Origin: CAVLCC01 sp963624975 | GTDB lineage: Bacteria; Actinomycetota; Coriobacteriia; Coriobacteriales; CADBOM01 | Direction of reading: 5' to 3' | DNA: 54,506 nt | Assembly (NCBI GenBank): GCA_963624975.1 | Contig: CAVFRF010000064.1 | Coordinates: 1 to 54,506 of the forward strand | The notes under the pieces: model-generated | Databases searched by the model: none | Told to the model about the DNA's origin: nothing | What the model saw: only the letters and a program-made list of their open reading frames with translations | Translations under genes and position numbers: made by a program | In this document: positions 29,642 to 37,583 of the stretch, one piece after another | Layout of the letters: each line of letters opens with the position of its first letter | How positions within the stretch are numbered: position 1 is the first letter of the stretch

Positions 29642-31009
29642 TTGCAGATTGAGTATACACGAGCTTGGGATAGCATGTTCCATGCAGCACATTCCCTTCC
29701 GAGGGAGTGCCGGTTTGGGCAGATAGCTATGACAAGGAGACAGCGGGTGGCACACAGCGGGACATTTATAGCGAGTTCTGCCGACAGTGCCGCATGCGCC
29801 GGCGATTGGATCTGCGACGACTCCGAAAGCGCCGGAGCATCCTCCTTGAGAAATGCCGGCTCCGATGCTTCCAGCAAATGCGTGGTTGGCGATGGTGCGA
29901 TCGCAGGAGCCAGCGGCAAATGTGCGGATGGCGACGGGGCGATCACGAAAGGCAATGCGTCATGCGCGATCGACGCCGAGTCCGCTGTCGAGTTGGAATC
30001 CTTCCGCGTTTGCGGACGTGGAGCGTCTGCGACCCGCACCCGCAGCCTGGCTTCCAGCTATGCGAAGTTCGTGCCGGCTCTCCTGCTGTTCGGATCCAAC
30101 GGCATCGTGGCCAGCGGCATCGAGCTTGGCAGCATGCAGATCATCTTCTTCCGAACGCTGCTGGGCACCTTGCTCATGGGCATACTCGTGGCTTTGAGCC
30201 ACGTTGCGAATGCAAGGCGCACGGGAGCGGTCGACACCGCGACGGCGCAGACAGGCACGATCGTGCACGGCGCGGGCAAGCGCGTCTCGCCCATCAGCAT
30301 CCTGCTGGTAGTGGCATCGGGGACGTTCATGGGCATTAGCTGGATGTTCCAATACGCCGCGTATGCGACGGTGGGCATCGCCTCCACTTCGCTCATCTAC
30401 TGTCTGGGACCCGTGTTGGTGGTGGCCACGTCTCCGCTCCTCTTCGGGGAGAAGATCGAGGCGCGCAAGCTCGTGGCTTTCGCGCTGGCACTGGCGGGCA
30501 TCGCGCTGGTGAGCACCGGGTACGGAGCCGCGCAGTTCGACCTTGCCGGAATCGTGTTCGCGCTCATGTGCGCCTTGTCGTATACAGGTCTGGTGATTTG
30601 CAACAAGCTGGCCAGCGCAGGCGACCGCATACCGCCGAAGGGCACGACCATCTGCCTGCTGCAGCTGGGTTCGGCGTTTGCGGTCACGGCCATCTGCTGC
30701 GCCGCTACCGGCAACCTTCCGCTGCAGGTTCCCGAAAGCAGCATCGCGCCCATCCTGGTGCTCGGACTTATCAACACGGGGCTTGGATGCTACCTGTATT
30801 TCTCGAGCATCGGTGGCATCCCCGCGCAGTCGGTGGCCATCATGGGGTATCTCGAACCCATGTCGTCAACAGTTCTAGCTGGTCTTTTCCTGGGGGAGAG
30901 CCTCTCGGTGCAACAGCTTGCCGGGGCAGCTCTCATAGCATGCGGAGCCTTGGGATGCGAGTTGCGGCCGAGCGTACTCGCCACCCAAAGACGGACGGCG
31001 CGCAGATAG
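29642..31009 (+). CDS. EamA/DMT-family transporter with unusual N-terminal extension
   Basis: Up to 455 aa. From ~residue 138 onward there are ten membrane helices in two EamA halves (FVPALLLFGSNGIVASGIELGSMQIIFFRTLLGT; ...LLQLGSAFAVTAICCA, ILVLGLINTGLGCYLYFSSI, PMSSTVLAGLFLGESLS), with a cytoplasmic loop of ~35 residues after helix 2. The first ~135 residues are hydrophilic with near-repeats (VGDGAIAGASGKCADGDGAITKG). Starts at ATG 29642 or ATG 29729 both have weak SD sequences, and the true start may lie later, with the extension untranslated. Metabolite exporter; substrate unknown; probably controlled by the divergent LysR. Confidence 0.8.
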   Translation: MQIEYTRAWDSMFHAAHSLPRECRFGQIAMTRRQRVAHSGTFIASSADSAACAGDWICDDSESAGASSLRNAGSDASSKCVVGDGAIAGASGKCADGDGAITKGNASCAIDAESAVELESFRVCGRGASATRTRSLASSYAKFVPALLLFGSNGIVASGIELGSMQIIFFRTLLGTLLMGILVALSHVANARRTGAVDTATAQTGTIVHGAGKRVSPISILLVVASGTFMGISWMFQYAAYATVGIASTSLIYCLGPVLVVATSPLLFGEKIEARKLVAFALALAGIALVSTGYGAAQFDLAGIVFALMCALSYTGLVICNKLASAGDRIPPKGTTICLLQLGSAFAVTAICCAATGNLPLQVPESSIAPILVLGLINTGLGCYLYFSSIGGIPAQSVAIMGYLEPMSSTVLAGLFLGESLSVQQLAGAALIACGALGCELRPSVLATQRRTARR

Positions 31010-31046
31010 CCTCCCGAATCTGCGGGCCAGTCCAGCATCCGCCCAA

Positions 31047-31089
31047 AGCACAACGGGCGCGGGTCTGGCAATCCTACGTCCGTTGTGCT
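31047..31089 (+). terminator. Hairpin after the DMT transporter gene
   Basis: AGCACAACGG / CCGTTGTGCT, a perfect 10-bp stem (31047-31056 with 31080-31089) and 23-nt loop, between the transporter and the NifX-like gene. No U-run. Confidence 0.5.
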
Positions 31090-31139
31090 ATCAAGTTGTG
31101 TATCGCACCAAATACGCATCATCATGGGAAGGGGTTTTC

Positions 31140-31553
31140 ATGCTCAGAGTTGCAGTTACGCACGACAACGGCGAGGTTTTCCAGCATTTCGGGCACACCG
31201 AGGAGTTCAAGATCTACGACATCGTGGACGGCAAGGTCATCCACAGCGAGGTCATCGGAACCAACGGCTCCGGTCACGGCGCGCTGGCGGGATTCCTGCA
31301 CGAAGACTCGGTGGACGTCCTCATCTGCGGGGGCATCGGAGGCGGCGCGCAGGTGGCGCTCGCCGAGGCTGGCATCAAGCTATACGGCGGGGTTTCCGGC
31401 AACGCCGACGAAGCGGTGGCCGCGCTCATCGAGGGCCGTCTGGACTACAACCCCAACGTGCAGTGCAACCATCACTCCCACGAGGAGGGACACTCGTGCG
31501 GCCACGGCGAGGGCCACTCGTGCGGCAGCGAGGGCCACACCTGCGGCCACTAG
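31140..31553 (+). CDS. NifX/NifB-type cluster-binding domain protein with His/Cys-rich tail
   Basis: 137 aa. MLRVAVTHDNGEVFQHFGHTEEFKIYDI is the opening of the dinitrogenase iron-molybdenum cofactor-binding fold, and CGGIGGGAQVALAEAGIKLYGGVSGNADEAVAALIEGRL completes it. The last ~25 residues consist of HSCGHGEGHSCGSEGHTCGH-like repeats, rich in metal ligands. Such stand-alone proteins in anaerobes without nitrogenase are usually linked to Fe-S or other metal-cluster handling. ATG 31140 follows GGAAGGGG. The tail suggests metal storage or delivery, which is an inference. Confidence 0.88.
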   Translation: MLRVAVTHDNGEVFQHFGHTEEFKIYDIVDGKVIHSEVIGTNGSGHGALAGFLHEDSVDVLICGGIGGGAQVALAEAGIKLYGGVSGNADEAVAALIEGRLDYNPNVQCNHHSHEEGHSCGHGEGHSCGSEGHTCGH

Positions 31554-31620
31554 CCCGCGCTGCGCCCCGCCGGCTGTGGCAAGTTATTGCGATTTCCGAA
31601 GGTTCTAGCCTAAGGGTAGA

Positions 31621-31654
31621 CGCCCGCCGCATCGATAGCGCGATGCGGCGGGCG
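31621..31654 (+). terminator. Perfect 14-bp hairpin after the NifX-like gene
   Basis: CGCCCGCCGCATCG / CGATGCGGCGGGCG (31621-31634 with 31641-31654), 6-nt loop, followed by CTTCTGCTT. Probable terminator 67 bp after the stop. Confidence 0.7.
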
Positions 31655-31677
31655 CTTCTGCTTGCCCCCGAGTTCGC

Positions 31678-31905
31678 TTGACAAGAATCCGCCCTCGAGT
31701 GTTCAGAAACCCCGACACATGACGGTGCGAAGAGGCACTTCCGGACCTGCCCGAAAGGATTCTTAGTTTCAAACCCTTGGATATGGCGATTCAACACAAC
31801 ATATAGTGGTTGAGCATTTGGCCTTTTCTTCCAGAGTTCCTTCCCGAGACGGCGGAACCGTCATGTGTCGGGGTTTTTGAACCGTGCGACCCCGAATCTT
31901 GTCAA
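31678..31905. mobile_element. MITE-like element with long terminal inverted repeats
   Basis: A 228-bp segment bounded by imperfect inverted repeats of ~49 bp. The outer part is TTGACAAGAAT (31678-31688) against AATCTTGTCAA (31895-31905). The inner part, 31702-31726, is inverted at 31857-31881 with one mismatch and contains AACCCCGACACATGACGGT. The 130-bp centre has no ORF. This is the shape of a non-autonomous insertion element, although no clear target-site duplication was found. It marks the left edge of an AT-richer accessory stretch. Apart from it, 31655-32009 holds no supported gene. Confidence 0.6.
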
Positions 31906-32009
31906 AAACATACCTTTCAGACTCTTGAAAAGTCGATATGTTAGAGGCTATCGTGAAACCAGCTCGAAAGCCTAATTCGCAATCTTGATACCTTCAGGAG
32001 AACACGAAG

Positions 32010-32330
32010 ATGGAGTACAGCTTTCAAATTGGACTTCTCGACAACGATATCCCTGCAAAAGCTCTCATGCTCATCAAACGCACCACGGGAATTTCGTTTG
32101 CAGAAGTCAAACAGAAAACTGCTATGGGAGAGCCATTTTTCTCATGCAGCCTGAGCGATGACAAAAGGCTGCAGACAATAGTCAACCTATACAAATCTCT
32201 TGAAGCTCAAAACGTTCAAGCACAGCTCTACGATACCGGCAAGCCGGAAACGATTGACGTTTTGGAGAATACCCTTGCTTCACATATCGATACGTCAAAT
32301 GAGTTGGGCTTCGATGAACTCGAAATCTGA
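32010..32330 (+). CDS. Small tandem-paralogue protein 1 (L7/L12-CTD-like)
   Basis: 106 aa. Shares with the next three genes an opening strand, then IPAKALMLIKRTTGISFAEVKQK (~15-37), a short strand/turn, and DDKRLQTIVNLYKSLEAQNVQAQLYDTGKPE. This order, K-helix, G-x-S-x-x-E-V-K, strand, helix, strand, resembles the ribosomal L7/L12 C-terminal fold. The function is unknown; a tandem array of divergent small acidic genes without cognate toxins suggests orphan immunity genes. AGGAGAAC precedes the ATG. Confidence 0.7.
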   Translation: MEYSFQIGLLDNDIPAKALMLIKRTTGISFAEVKQKTAMGEPFFSCSLSDDKRLQTIVNLYKSLEAQNVQAQLYDTGKPETIDVLENTLASHIDTSNELGFDELEI

Positions 32331-32354
32331 AGTTCTCTACGAGTTGGAATCGCC

Positions 32355-32660
32355 ATGGAATACACATATGCGATAGTAGTATCGGTAACAGAGATGCCGG
32401 TCAGCGCACTGATGAAAGTGAAGAAACTCACCCACTTGTCGTTGGCCGATATCAAAGCGAGAGTCGCCTCGCGTTCGCCTCTCTACGAATGCAACTGTTC
32501 AGACGAATGTGGAATGGTATTACTTCTTGCCTTGTTCAACGCGCTCGACTCAGAGGGAATCGAACCTGTTTTCCTAGATTGCGGCGAATCAGCACCTATT
32601 CAGTATCTTCGAAATGCGCTCGAATCATATCGGAGAATCTCAGAGCAGGAAAACGATTAA
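32355..32660 (+). CDS. Small tandem-paralogue protein 2
   Basis: 101 aa. Opens MEYTYAIVVSVTEMPVSALMKVKKLTHLSLADIKARVASRSPLYECNCSDECGMVLLLALFNALDSEGIEPVFL and aligns end to end with its neighbours (IPxxxLMKxKKLTxLSLxxxKxK, then a Cys-containing strand). The 24-bp gap to gene 1 suggests co-transcription. GC content is lower than in the flanking operons. Confidence 0.7.
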   Translation: MEYTYAIVVSVTEMPVSALMKVKKLTHLSLADIKARVASRSPLYECNCSDECGMVLLLALFNALDSEGIEPVFLDCGESAPIQYLRNALESYRRISEQEND

Positions 32661-32689
32661 CGCAGTCCGAGATCATGAACAGGAGCAAC

Positions 32690-32770
32690 ATGGACGAACT
32701 TTGGTTTGGCATACAGTTGATGTCTGACGACATCCCCGCAAAGCGCATTCGCAAAATCAACGAATTCTAG
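32690..32770 (+). pseudogene. Truncated tandem paralogue 3
   Basis: Only 26 codons, MDELWFGIQLMSDDIPAKRIRKINEF then stop, matching the first quarter of the neighbouring paralogues (opening strand, DIPAK, helix IKK). An SD (AGGAG) stands before ATG 32690. The remaining ~75 codons are missing and the next paralogue starts 9 bp later, so an internal deletion probably removed its body. Confidence 0.6.
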
Positions 32771-32779
32771 GAGCGCGCT

Positions 32780-33091
32780 ATGACTGATGCTACATACTCC
32801 ATCGCAATCGATGGCACCTCGATTCCCGCGAGTTCTCTCATGAAAATCAAGAAGCTCACCAATCTCACTTTGCCTGAAGTCAAAGGCAAAATACAGTCGC
32901 ATGAAGCACTCGTAACATGCACATGCATCGATGACGATGGGCTTTCTCTTATCAAAAGACTGTACGACGAACTCGAAACGGACGGCATCGATTGCCAGAT
33001 CTATCGTCGCGGGCAACCGGAACCGTACGAACTCTTCGAAAACCTGCTGGAAACGAACCGTCAGATCCACGAGGAGGAATATCCCTACTAG
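32780..33091 (+). CDS. Small tandem-paralogue protein 4
   Basis: 103 aa, YSIAIDGTSIPASSLMKIKKLTNLTLPEVKGKIQSHEALVTCTCIDDDGLSLIKRLYDELETDGIDCQIYRRGQPE. Closest in pattern to paralogue 2. The ATG has GGAG ten bases upstream. Conserved Lys-rich helix and EVK motif as in genes 1 and 2. It forms the right end of the array; the next gene is convergent. Confidence 0.7.
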   Translation: MTDATYSIAIDGTSIPASSLMKIKKLTNLTLPEVKGKIQSHEALVTCTCIDDDGLSLIKRLYDELETDGIDCQIYRRGQPEPYELFENLLETNRQIHEEEYPY

Positions 33092-33139
33092 CAGCCCGGG
33101 GCGCGGGCCAAGCAGCAAGGCGTGCGCCCGCAGCAGGAC

Positions 33140-33955
33140 TCACAGCCTCGTGGCTACCACCTTGAAGAGCGGGGTGTTCTCGAAGTTGCGGCGCTCCTCG
33201 GCGTTCCAGATGCGGCGGTACACGTCCTGGTCGCACTCCACCGCCATGCCCAGCGATTCCAGCACCGCAACGTCCCACGCCGGACGCACGATCTGCGACA
33301 GCGGCACGCGCATCGCGATCGACTCCATGGCATTCACATCGGTCTCCACGTATGTGCCGTCGATCGCGCTGTGCGCCACTAGGTCGCGGGTGCTGCCGGC
33401 ATCGGCGCCATCGACGTAGAGGTAGTTGTACCAGTTGGCATCGAAGTTGACCAGCACGCCGCCGGGACGCAGCACGCGGTGCCACTCCCTGTAGGCGGCC
33501 TCGGGGTGAGGCAGGTCCCAGGTGAGGTTGCGCGTGACGATCGCGTCGAACGAGCAGTCGTCGAACTCGAGGTGCTCGGCATCCATGAGACGGAAGTCGA
33601 TGGCGCCCTCCAGCTCGGCGGCGTTGGCGCGTGCCTGCTCGATCATCGAGGGCGTGTAGTCGATGGCCGTCATACGGTAGCCGCGCGATGCCAGCATCAC
33701 CGAGAAGATACCCGGGCCGCAGCCGATGTCGAGCACCTTGGCATCGCTCGGCGACATGCCGGGCAGCGCCTTCTCGAGAGAGCAGGACAGCTCGCTTTCC
33801 CACACGTCCCTCTTGCTGGTGAACAGCTCGGTGCGATTCTGCTGCGAGTAGCTGGCGGCACGCTGCGTCCAGTACTCGATGTTGTCGCTCTTGACCTCGC
33901 ATGTTGCGCAGTCCCGGGAAACCTGCGCCTCCATAGTCGTGATGTAGCCGCTCAT
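33140..33955 (-). CDS. Class I SAM-dependent methyltransferase
   Basis: 271 aa. Motif I VLDIGCGPGIFSVMLASRGYRMTAIDYTPSMIEQA (~73-107), motif II FDAIVTRNLTWDLP and motif III HRVLRPGGVLVNFDANWYNYLY are clear. The N-terminus has CATCEVKSDNIEYWTQRAASYSQ. The substrate is unknown. It lies 15 bp after the MATE gene on the same strand, with AAAGGAG before its ATG, so the two are probably one operon. Confidence 0.9.
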   Translation of the reverse strand: MSGYITTMEAQVSRDCATCEVKSDNIEYWTQRAASYSQQNRTELFTSKRDVWESELSCSLEKALPGMSPSDAKVLDIGCGPGIFSVMLASRGYRMTAIDYTPSMIEQARANAAELEGAIDFRLMDAEHLEFDDCSFDAIVTRNLTWDLPHPEAAYREWHRVLRPGGVLVNFDANWYNYLYVDGADAGSTRDLVAHSAIDGTYVETDVNAMESIAMRVPLSQIVRPAWDVAVLESLGMAVECDQDVYRRIWNAEERRNFENTPLFKVVATRL

Positions 33956-33970
33956 ATCGCACTGCTCCTT

Positions 33971-35461
33971 TCAGTCGCAAACCGCAGAGGCCTGCTGTTG
34001 CGTCTCCCCTGCAGCCTTGCCTCCATCGTCGATATTCGAGTTGTCTTGCCGAACCTGCGCACGATCGCGCTCGCATCCGCCGTTGCCATGCGGCGACATG
34101 CAGCGAATCCCGGGGCGAACCCCGAGCCAGTAGTAGGTGAACATGAGCGCCGCCGCCACGGCCCAGGTGATTGGAAACACCATCACCACGCCCACGTCGC
34201 CGAAGCTCGCCAGGGTCGTTGCGCGAAGCAGCACGACGCGCCCGACGGCGTAGCAGCACAGTATGACGAGCATGGGCGCCGACGCATGCCCCGTGCCCCT
34301 CGAAGCGCCCGCATACACCTCCACTATGGCGTAGAGCCAGTAGAACGGCAGCGACGCGAAGAACAGCGAGACCCCGATCGATACCACCTCGGAGTCGCTG
34401 GTGAACAGCCCGAACGCGGGGGCGGCCAGAGCGAGCAGGACACCTGCCACCGCAACAGCAGTGCCGCACGCCATGCCCAGACAGCATCTCACGCCCGACT
34501 GCACGCGCGCATTGCGGCCCGCGCCCATGTTCTGCGCGGTGAATACCGTGGCGGCCTGGCCTATGGCCAGCACGGGCTCGTAGATGAACATCTCGAGCTT
34601 GAAGTACGCCGTGAACGCGGCGATGCCGGCCGACCCGCCGGCGTTGATCACGCTCTGCACGAACGCGTTGGACAGCGTGACCGCCAGGCTCTGCAATCCG
34701 CACGGCACGCCCACCTTGAGAATCGCCGAGAGGCTGGCCGCATCGGGCCTGGCCGCACGCGTTGCCAAGCGCCCCGGCGCGAGCACCAGAGCCGTGGCCC
34801 ATGCGCATGCGATGCCCTGCGCGATGAACGTGGCCCACGCGATGCCGGCCACGCCAAAGTCGAGCACCAGCACGAACAGCGCATCGAGCGCGACGTTCGC
34901 GATGCCGCCCACGACCTGCGCCACAAGCGGAGTGCGCGAGTCGCCCACGCCGCGCAGCACGCCGGCCGACATGTTGTATACCACGATGAACGGCACGCCG
35001 AGGAAGTAGACCTGCAGGTAGAGCGTGGCATCTGCGAACACGTTCGCCGGCACTGCCATGAGAGACGACAGCGCGGGCGACAGCGCGAAGCCGATGGCGG
35101 CTACCACGATGCCGCCTGCCACGGCCAGCACGAGAGCCGTTGCGGCAGCCGACGCGACCCCCGCGTTGTCGCCCGACCCGAACCTTCTGGCCACCAGCAC
35201 GTTGGCTCCCACTGAGAGGCCGGTAAAGAAGCTCACCTGGCAAATGGCCGCAAGCGAGCTGGCGCCCACGGCGGCGATGCCCTCGGCTCCCAGCGCGTTG
35301 CCAGCGAACAGCGCGTCGACCATCGAGTACATGAGCTGCACCAGGCTCGACCCCAGCAGCGGCAGGGTGAACGTCGCGATGCCGCGCGCGATGGAGCCCT
35401 GCGTGAGGTCGCGCGCCCCCGCCCCGGACCGCCTGCTGCTATGGTTGCGCGCCAAGCCCAT
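33971..35461 (-). CDS. MATE-family efflux transporter
   Basis: 496 aa, twelve predicted membrane helices in two MATE halves (FTLPLLGSSLVQLMYSMVDALFAGNALGAEGIAAVGASS at the start; KVGVPCGLQSLAVTLSNAFVQSVINAGGSAGIAAF at the start of the second half). It exports drugs, cations or small metabolites by Na+ or H+ antiport. A hydrophilic C-terminal tail of ~45 residues is unremarkable. AAGGAG precedes the ATG. Divergent from the ABC importer operon. Confidence 0.93.
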   Translation of the reverse strand: MGLARNHSSRRSGAGARDLTQGSIARGIATFTLPLLGSSLVQLMYSMVDALFAGNALGAEGIAAVGASSLAAICQVSFFTGLSVGANVLVARRFGSGDNAGVASAAATALVLAVAGGIVVAAIGFALSPALSSLMAVPANVFADATLYLQVYFLGVPFIVVYNMSAGVLRGVGDSRTPLVAQVVGGIANVALDALFVLVLDFGVAGIAWATFIAQGIACAWATALVLAPGRLATRAARPDAASLSAILKVGVPCGLQSLAVTLSNAFVQSVINAGGSAGIAAFTAYFKLEMFIYEPVLAIGQAATVFTAQNMGAGRNARVQSGVRCCLGMACGTAVAVAGVLLALAAPAFGLFTSDSEVVSIGVSLFFASLPFYWLYAIVEVYAGASRGTGHASAPMLVILCCYAVGRVVLLRATTLASFGDVGVVMVFPITWAVAAALMFTYYWLGVRPGIRCMSPHGNGGCERDRAQVRQDNSNIDDGGKAAGETQQQASAVCD

Positions 35462-35673
35462 CTGGCTCCTTCTCGAAAAGTTTCGACTTGCAGTGTTACG
35501 TTTTCGGAATTTGTGTTACTACTATAGCAAGCAACGCAATGGCAAGCGGAATTTGCGCGTTTCACAATTTGGATTCGCGCAGATGCGGACGGTGGAAGGC
35601 TCGAAGGCAGCGGCGTAGCGCGCACAGCACAGCGCGGCGGCTCGAAAGCCAGGGGAAGACGGCAGGGCGACCA

Positions 35674-36642
35674 TTGAAGACCTACATAGCCAGAAGGCTG
35701 CTTCAGCTCATACCCATATTGCTGGGCATCACGCTGCTGTCGTTCCTGCTCATGTGGGCGGCCGGCGGCGATGCCGTTACCACCATGATCGAGAACCAGG
35801 GCGTGGCGGTGTCGCAGGAAGTGATCGACGCCCGCCGGCACGAGCTGGGGCTCGACCAGCCGTTCATCGTGCAGTACCTCTCGTGGCTCGGCGGCTTCGT
35901 GACCGGCAACATGGGCACGAGCTACGTGTCGGGCAACAGCGTGCTGGGCACGTTCGGACAGAAGCTCCCCGTTACCATCGTGCTGGCGCTGGCCTCGATG
36001 ATCCTCACGCTGGCCATCTCGATTCCCCTGGGCATCCTGTGCGCGGTCAAGCGCAACAAGGCCGTGGACTACGTGGTGAGGGCGCTGGGATTCGTGGGCA
36101 ACTCGCTGCCCGGGTTCGTGGTGGCGCTGCTGCTGATGCTGGTGTTCGCGGTAAAGCTGGGCTGGCTTCCGGCCATATCGTCGACGATAGGCAAGAGCGG
36201 GCTGGCTTCCATTAGCTGGCAGGGCGCGGTGATGCCCACGCTCACGCTGGCCATCGCGATGTCGGCGAAGTACACGAGGCAAATCCGCGCCACGGTGCTC
36301 GACGAGCTGGGCAAGCCCTACGTGCAGGGCGCACGCGCACGAGGCGTGCCCGAGCGCACCATCCTCTTCAAGAACGTGCTGAAGAGCTGCCTGCCCGTGA
36401 TCGTGACGCTGGTGGCGCTCTCGATCGGCGACCTCCTGGGAGGCACCGCCATCGTAGAGACCATCTTCGGCTGGGACGGCGTGGGCAAGCTCGCAGTGGA
36501 TTCCATCTCGATGCGCGACTACCCCATGATCCAGGCCTATGTAGCTTGGATGGCCATCATATATGTGGTGGTGAACCTCGTGGCCGACATCGTGCACCGC
36601 AAGCTCGACCCCAGGGTGGCGGCCGAGGAGGTGGCACGATGA
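35674..36642 (+). CDS. Nickel/peptide-type ABC transporter permease 1 (NikB/DppB family)
   Basis: 322 aa from TTG 35674 (LKTYIARRLLQLIPILLGITLLSFLLMWAAGGDA), the standard family opening, with GGGCGA upstream. Six membrane helices. The coupling EAA loop is DELGKPYVQGARARGVPERTILFKNVLKSCLPVIV. The C-terminus is DIVHRKLDPRV. First gene of a five-gene importer operon; its stop overlaps the next start (ATGA). Confidence 0.93.
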   Translation: MKTYIARRLLQLIPILLGITLLSFLLMWAAGGDAVTTMIENQGVAVSQEVIDARRHELGLDQPFIVQYLSWLGGFVTGNMGTSYVSGNSVLGTFGQKLPVTIVLALASMILTLAISIPLGILCAVKRNKAVDYVVRALGFVGNSLPGFVVALLLMLVFAVKLGWLPAISSTIGKSGLASISWQGAVMPTLTLAIAMSAKYTRQIRATVLDELGKPYVQGARARGVPERTILFKNVLKSCLPVIVTLVALSIGDLLGGTAIVETIFGWDGVGKLAVDSISMRDYPMIQAYVAWMAIIYVVVNLVADIVHRKLDPRVAAEEVAR

Positions 36643-37583
36643 GCGAGCAGACAAGAACCGAGGAGCCGCAGCCGCAATCCGCGGGCGAATCGCGCCAGCG
36701 CCGCCCTCGCACCGGGCTCAGCATGCGCGTGAAGGTGCTGGCCGTGCTGGCCGCGGCCATCGTGGTGGTGGCGCTGCTGGCTCCCCTGATCGTGCCGTAC
36801 GACCCCTACGAGCAGGACCTCTCGCAGGCGCTCGTGGCGCCTAGCGCGCAGCATCTGGCCGGCACCGACCGCTACGGGCGCGACCTGTTCTCGAGGGTGC
36901 TCATAGGCGCGCAGTCGTCGATCCTGTACACGTTCGCGCTGGTGGCGATCGCCGCCGCCGTGGGCACTTCGATCGGCATGCTCGCCGGATGGCGCGGGGG
37001 CAGGCTCGACTCGGTGCTCATGCGCACCTCCGACGTGTTCCTGGCGTTTCCGGGGCTGGTGTTCGCTCTGGCGGTGGCCGGCGTGATGGGCGGCGGCATG
37101 ATGGGCGCGGTTATAGCGCTCGCAGCCATATCGTGGCCGCGCTACGCCAGGCTCTCGCGCAGCCTCACCCTCTCGCAGAAGAACCTCCCCTACCTCGACG
37201 CGGCACGTCTCTCGGGATGCTCCACGGCGCGTCTCATCGCATCGCACGTGCTGCCCAACATCGCAGGGCCACTGCTGGTAACCGCCATGCTCGACATAGG
37301 CGCCATGATGATGGAGCTTGCAGGCCTGTCGTTCCTGGGGCTTGGCGCGCAGGCCCCCTCGGCAGAATGGGGCTCGATGCTCTCGGACAGCCGCAACCTG
37401 CTGCAAACCGCGCCCTGGACGATGGCCGCTCCCGGCATCGCGATATTCGTGACCGTGGCCGTGTTCAACCTGCTGGGCGACTCGGTGCGCGACCAGATGG
37501 ATCCGGATTCTACGCAGCGCCGCAAATGGAGGCGCCGCGTGCTTGCGGGAAACAAGGGAAGCAACAGAGAGGAACTCGCATGA
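36639..37583 (+). CDS. Nickel/peptide-type ABC transporter permease 2 (NikC/DppC family)
   Basis: 314 aa. A hydrophilic N-terminal segment of ~30 residues leads into the first helix (VKVLAVLAAAIVVVALLAPLIVPYDPYEQD), then GTDRYGRDLFSRVLIGAQSSI, the DppC hallmark. The EAA loop is LPYLDAARLSGCSTARLIASHVLPNIAGPLLV, and LSFLGLGAQAPSAEWGSML completes the family. ATGA overlaps join it to both neighbours. Confidence 0.93.
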   Translation: MSEQTRTEEPQPQSAGESRQRRPRTGLSMRVKVLAVLAAAIVVVALLAPLIVPYDPYEQDLSQALVAPSAQHLAGTDRYGRDLFSRVLIGAQSSILYTFALVAIAAAVGTSIGMLAGWRGGRLDSVLMRTSDVFLAFPGLVFALAVAGVMGGGMMGAVIALAAISWPRYARLSRSLTLSQKNLPYLDAARLSGCSTARLIASHVLPNIAGPLLVTAMLDIGAMMMELAGLSFLGLGAQAPSAEWGSMLSDSRNLLQTAPWTMAAPGIAIFVTVAVFNLLGDSVRDQMDPDSTQRRKWRRRVLAGNKGSNREELA

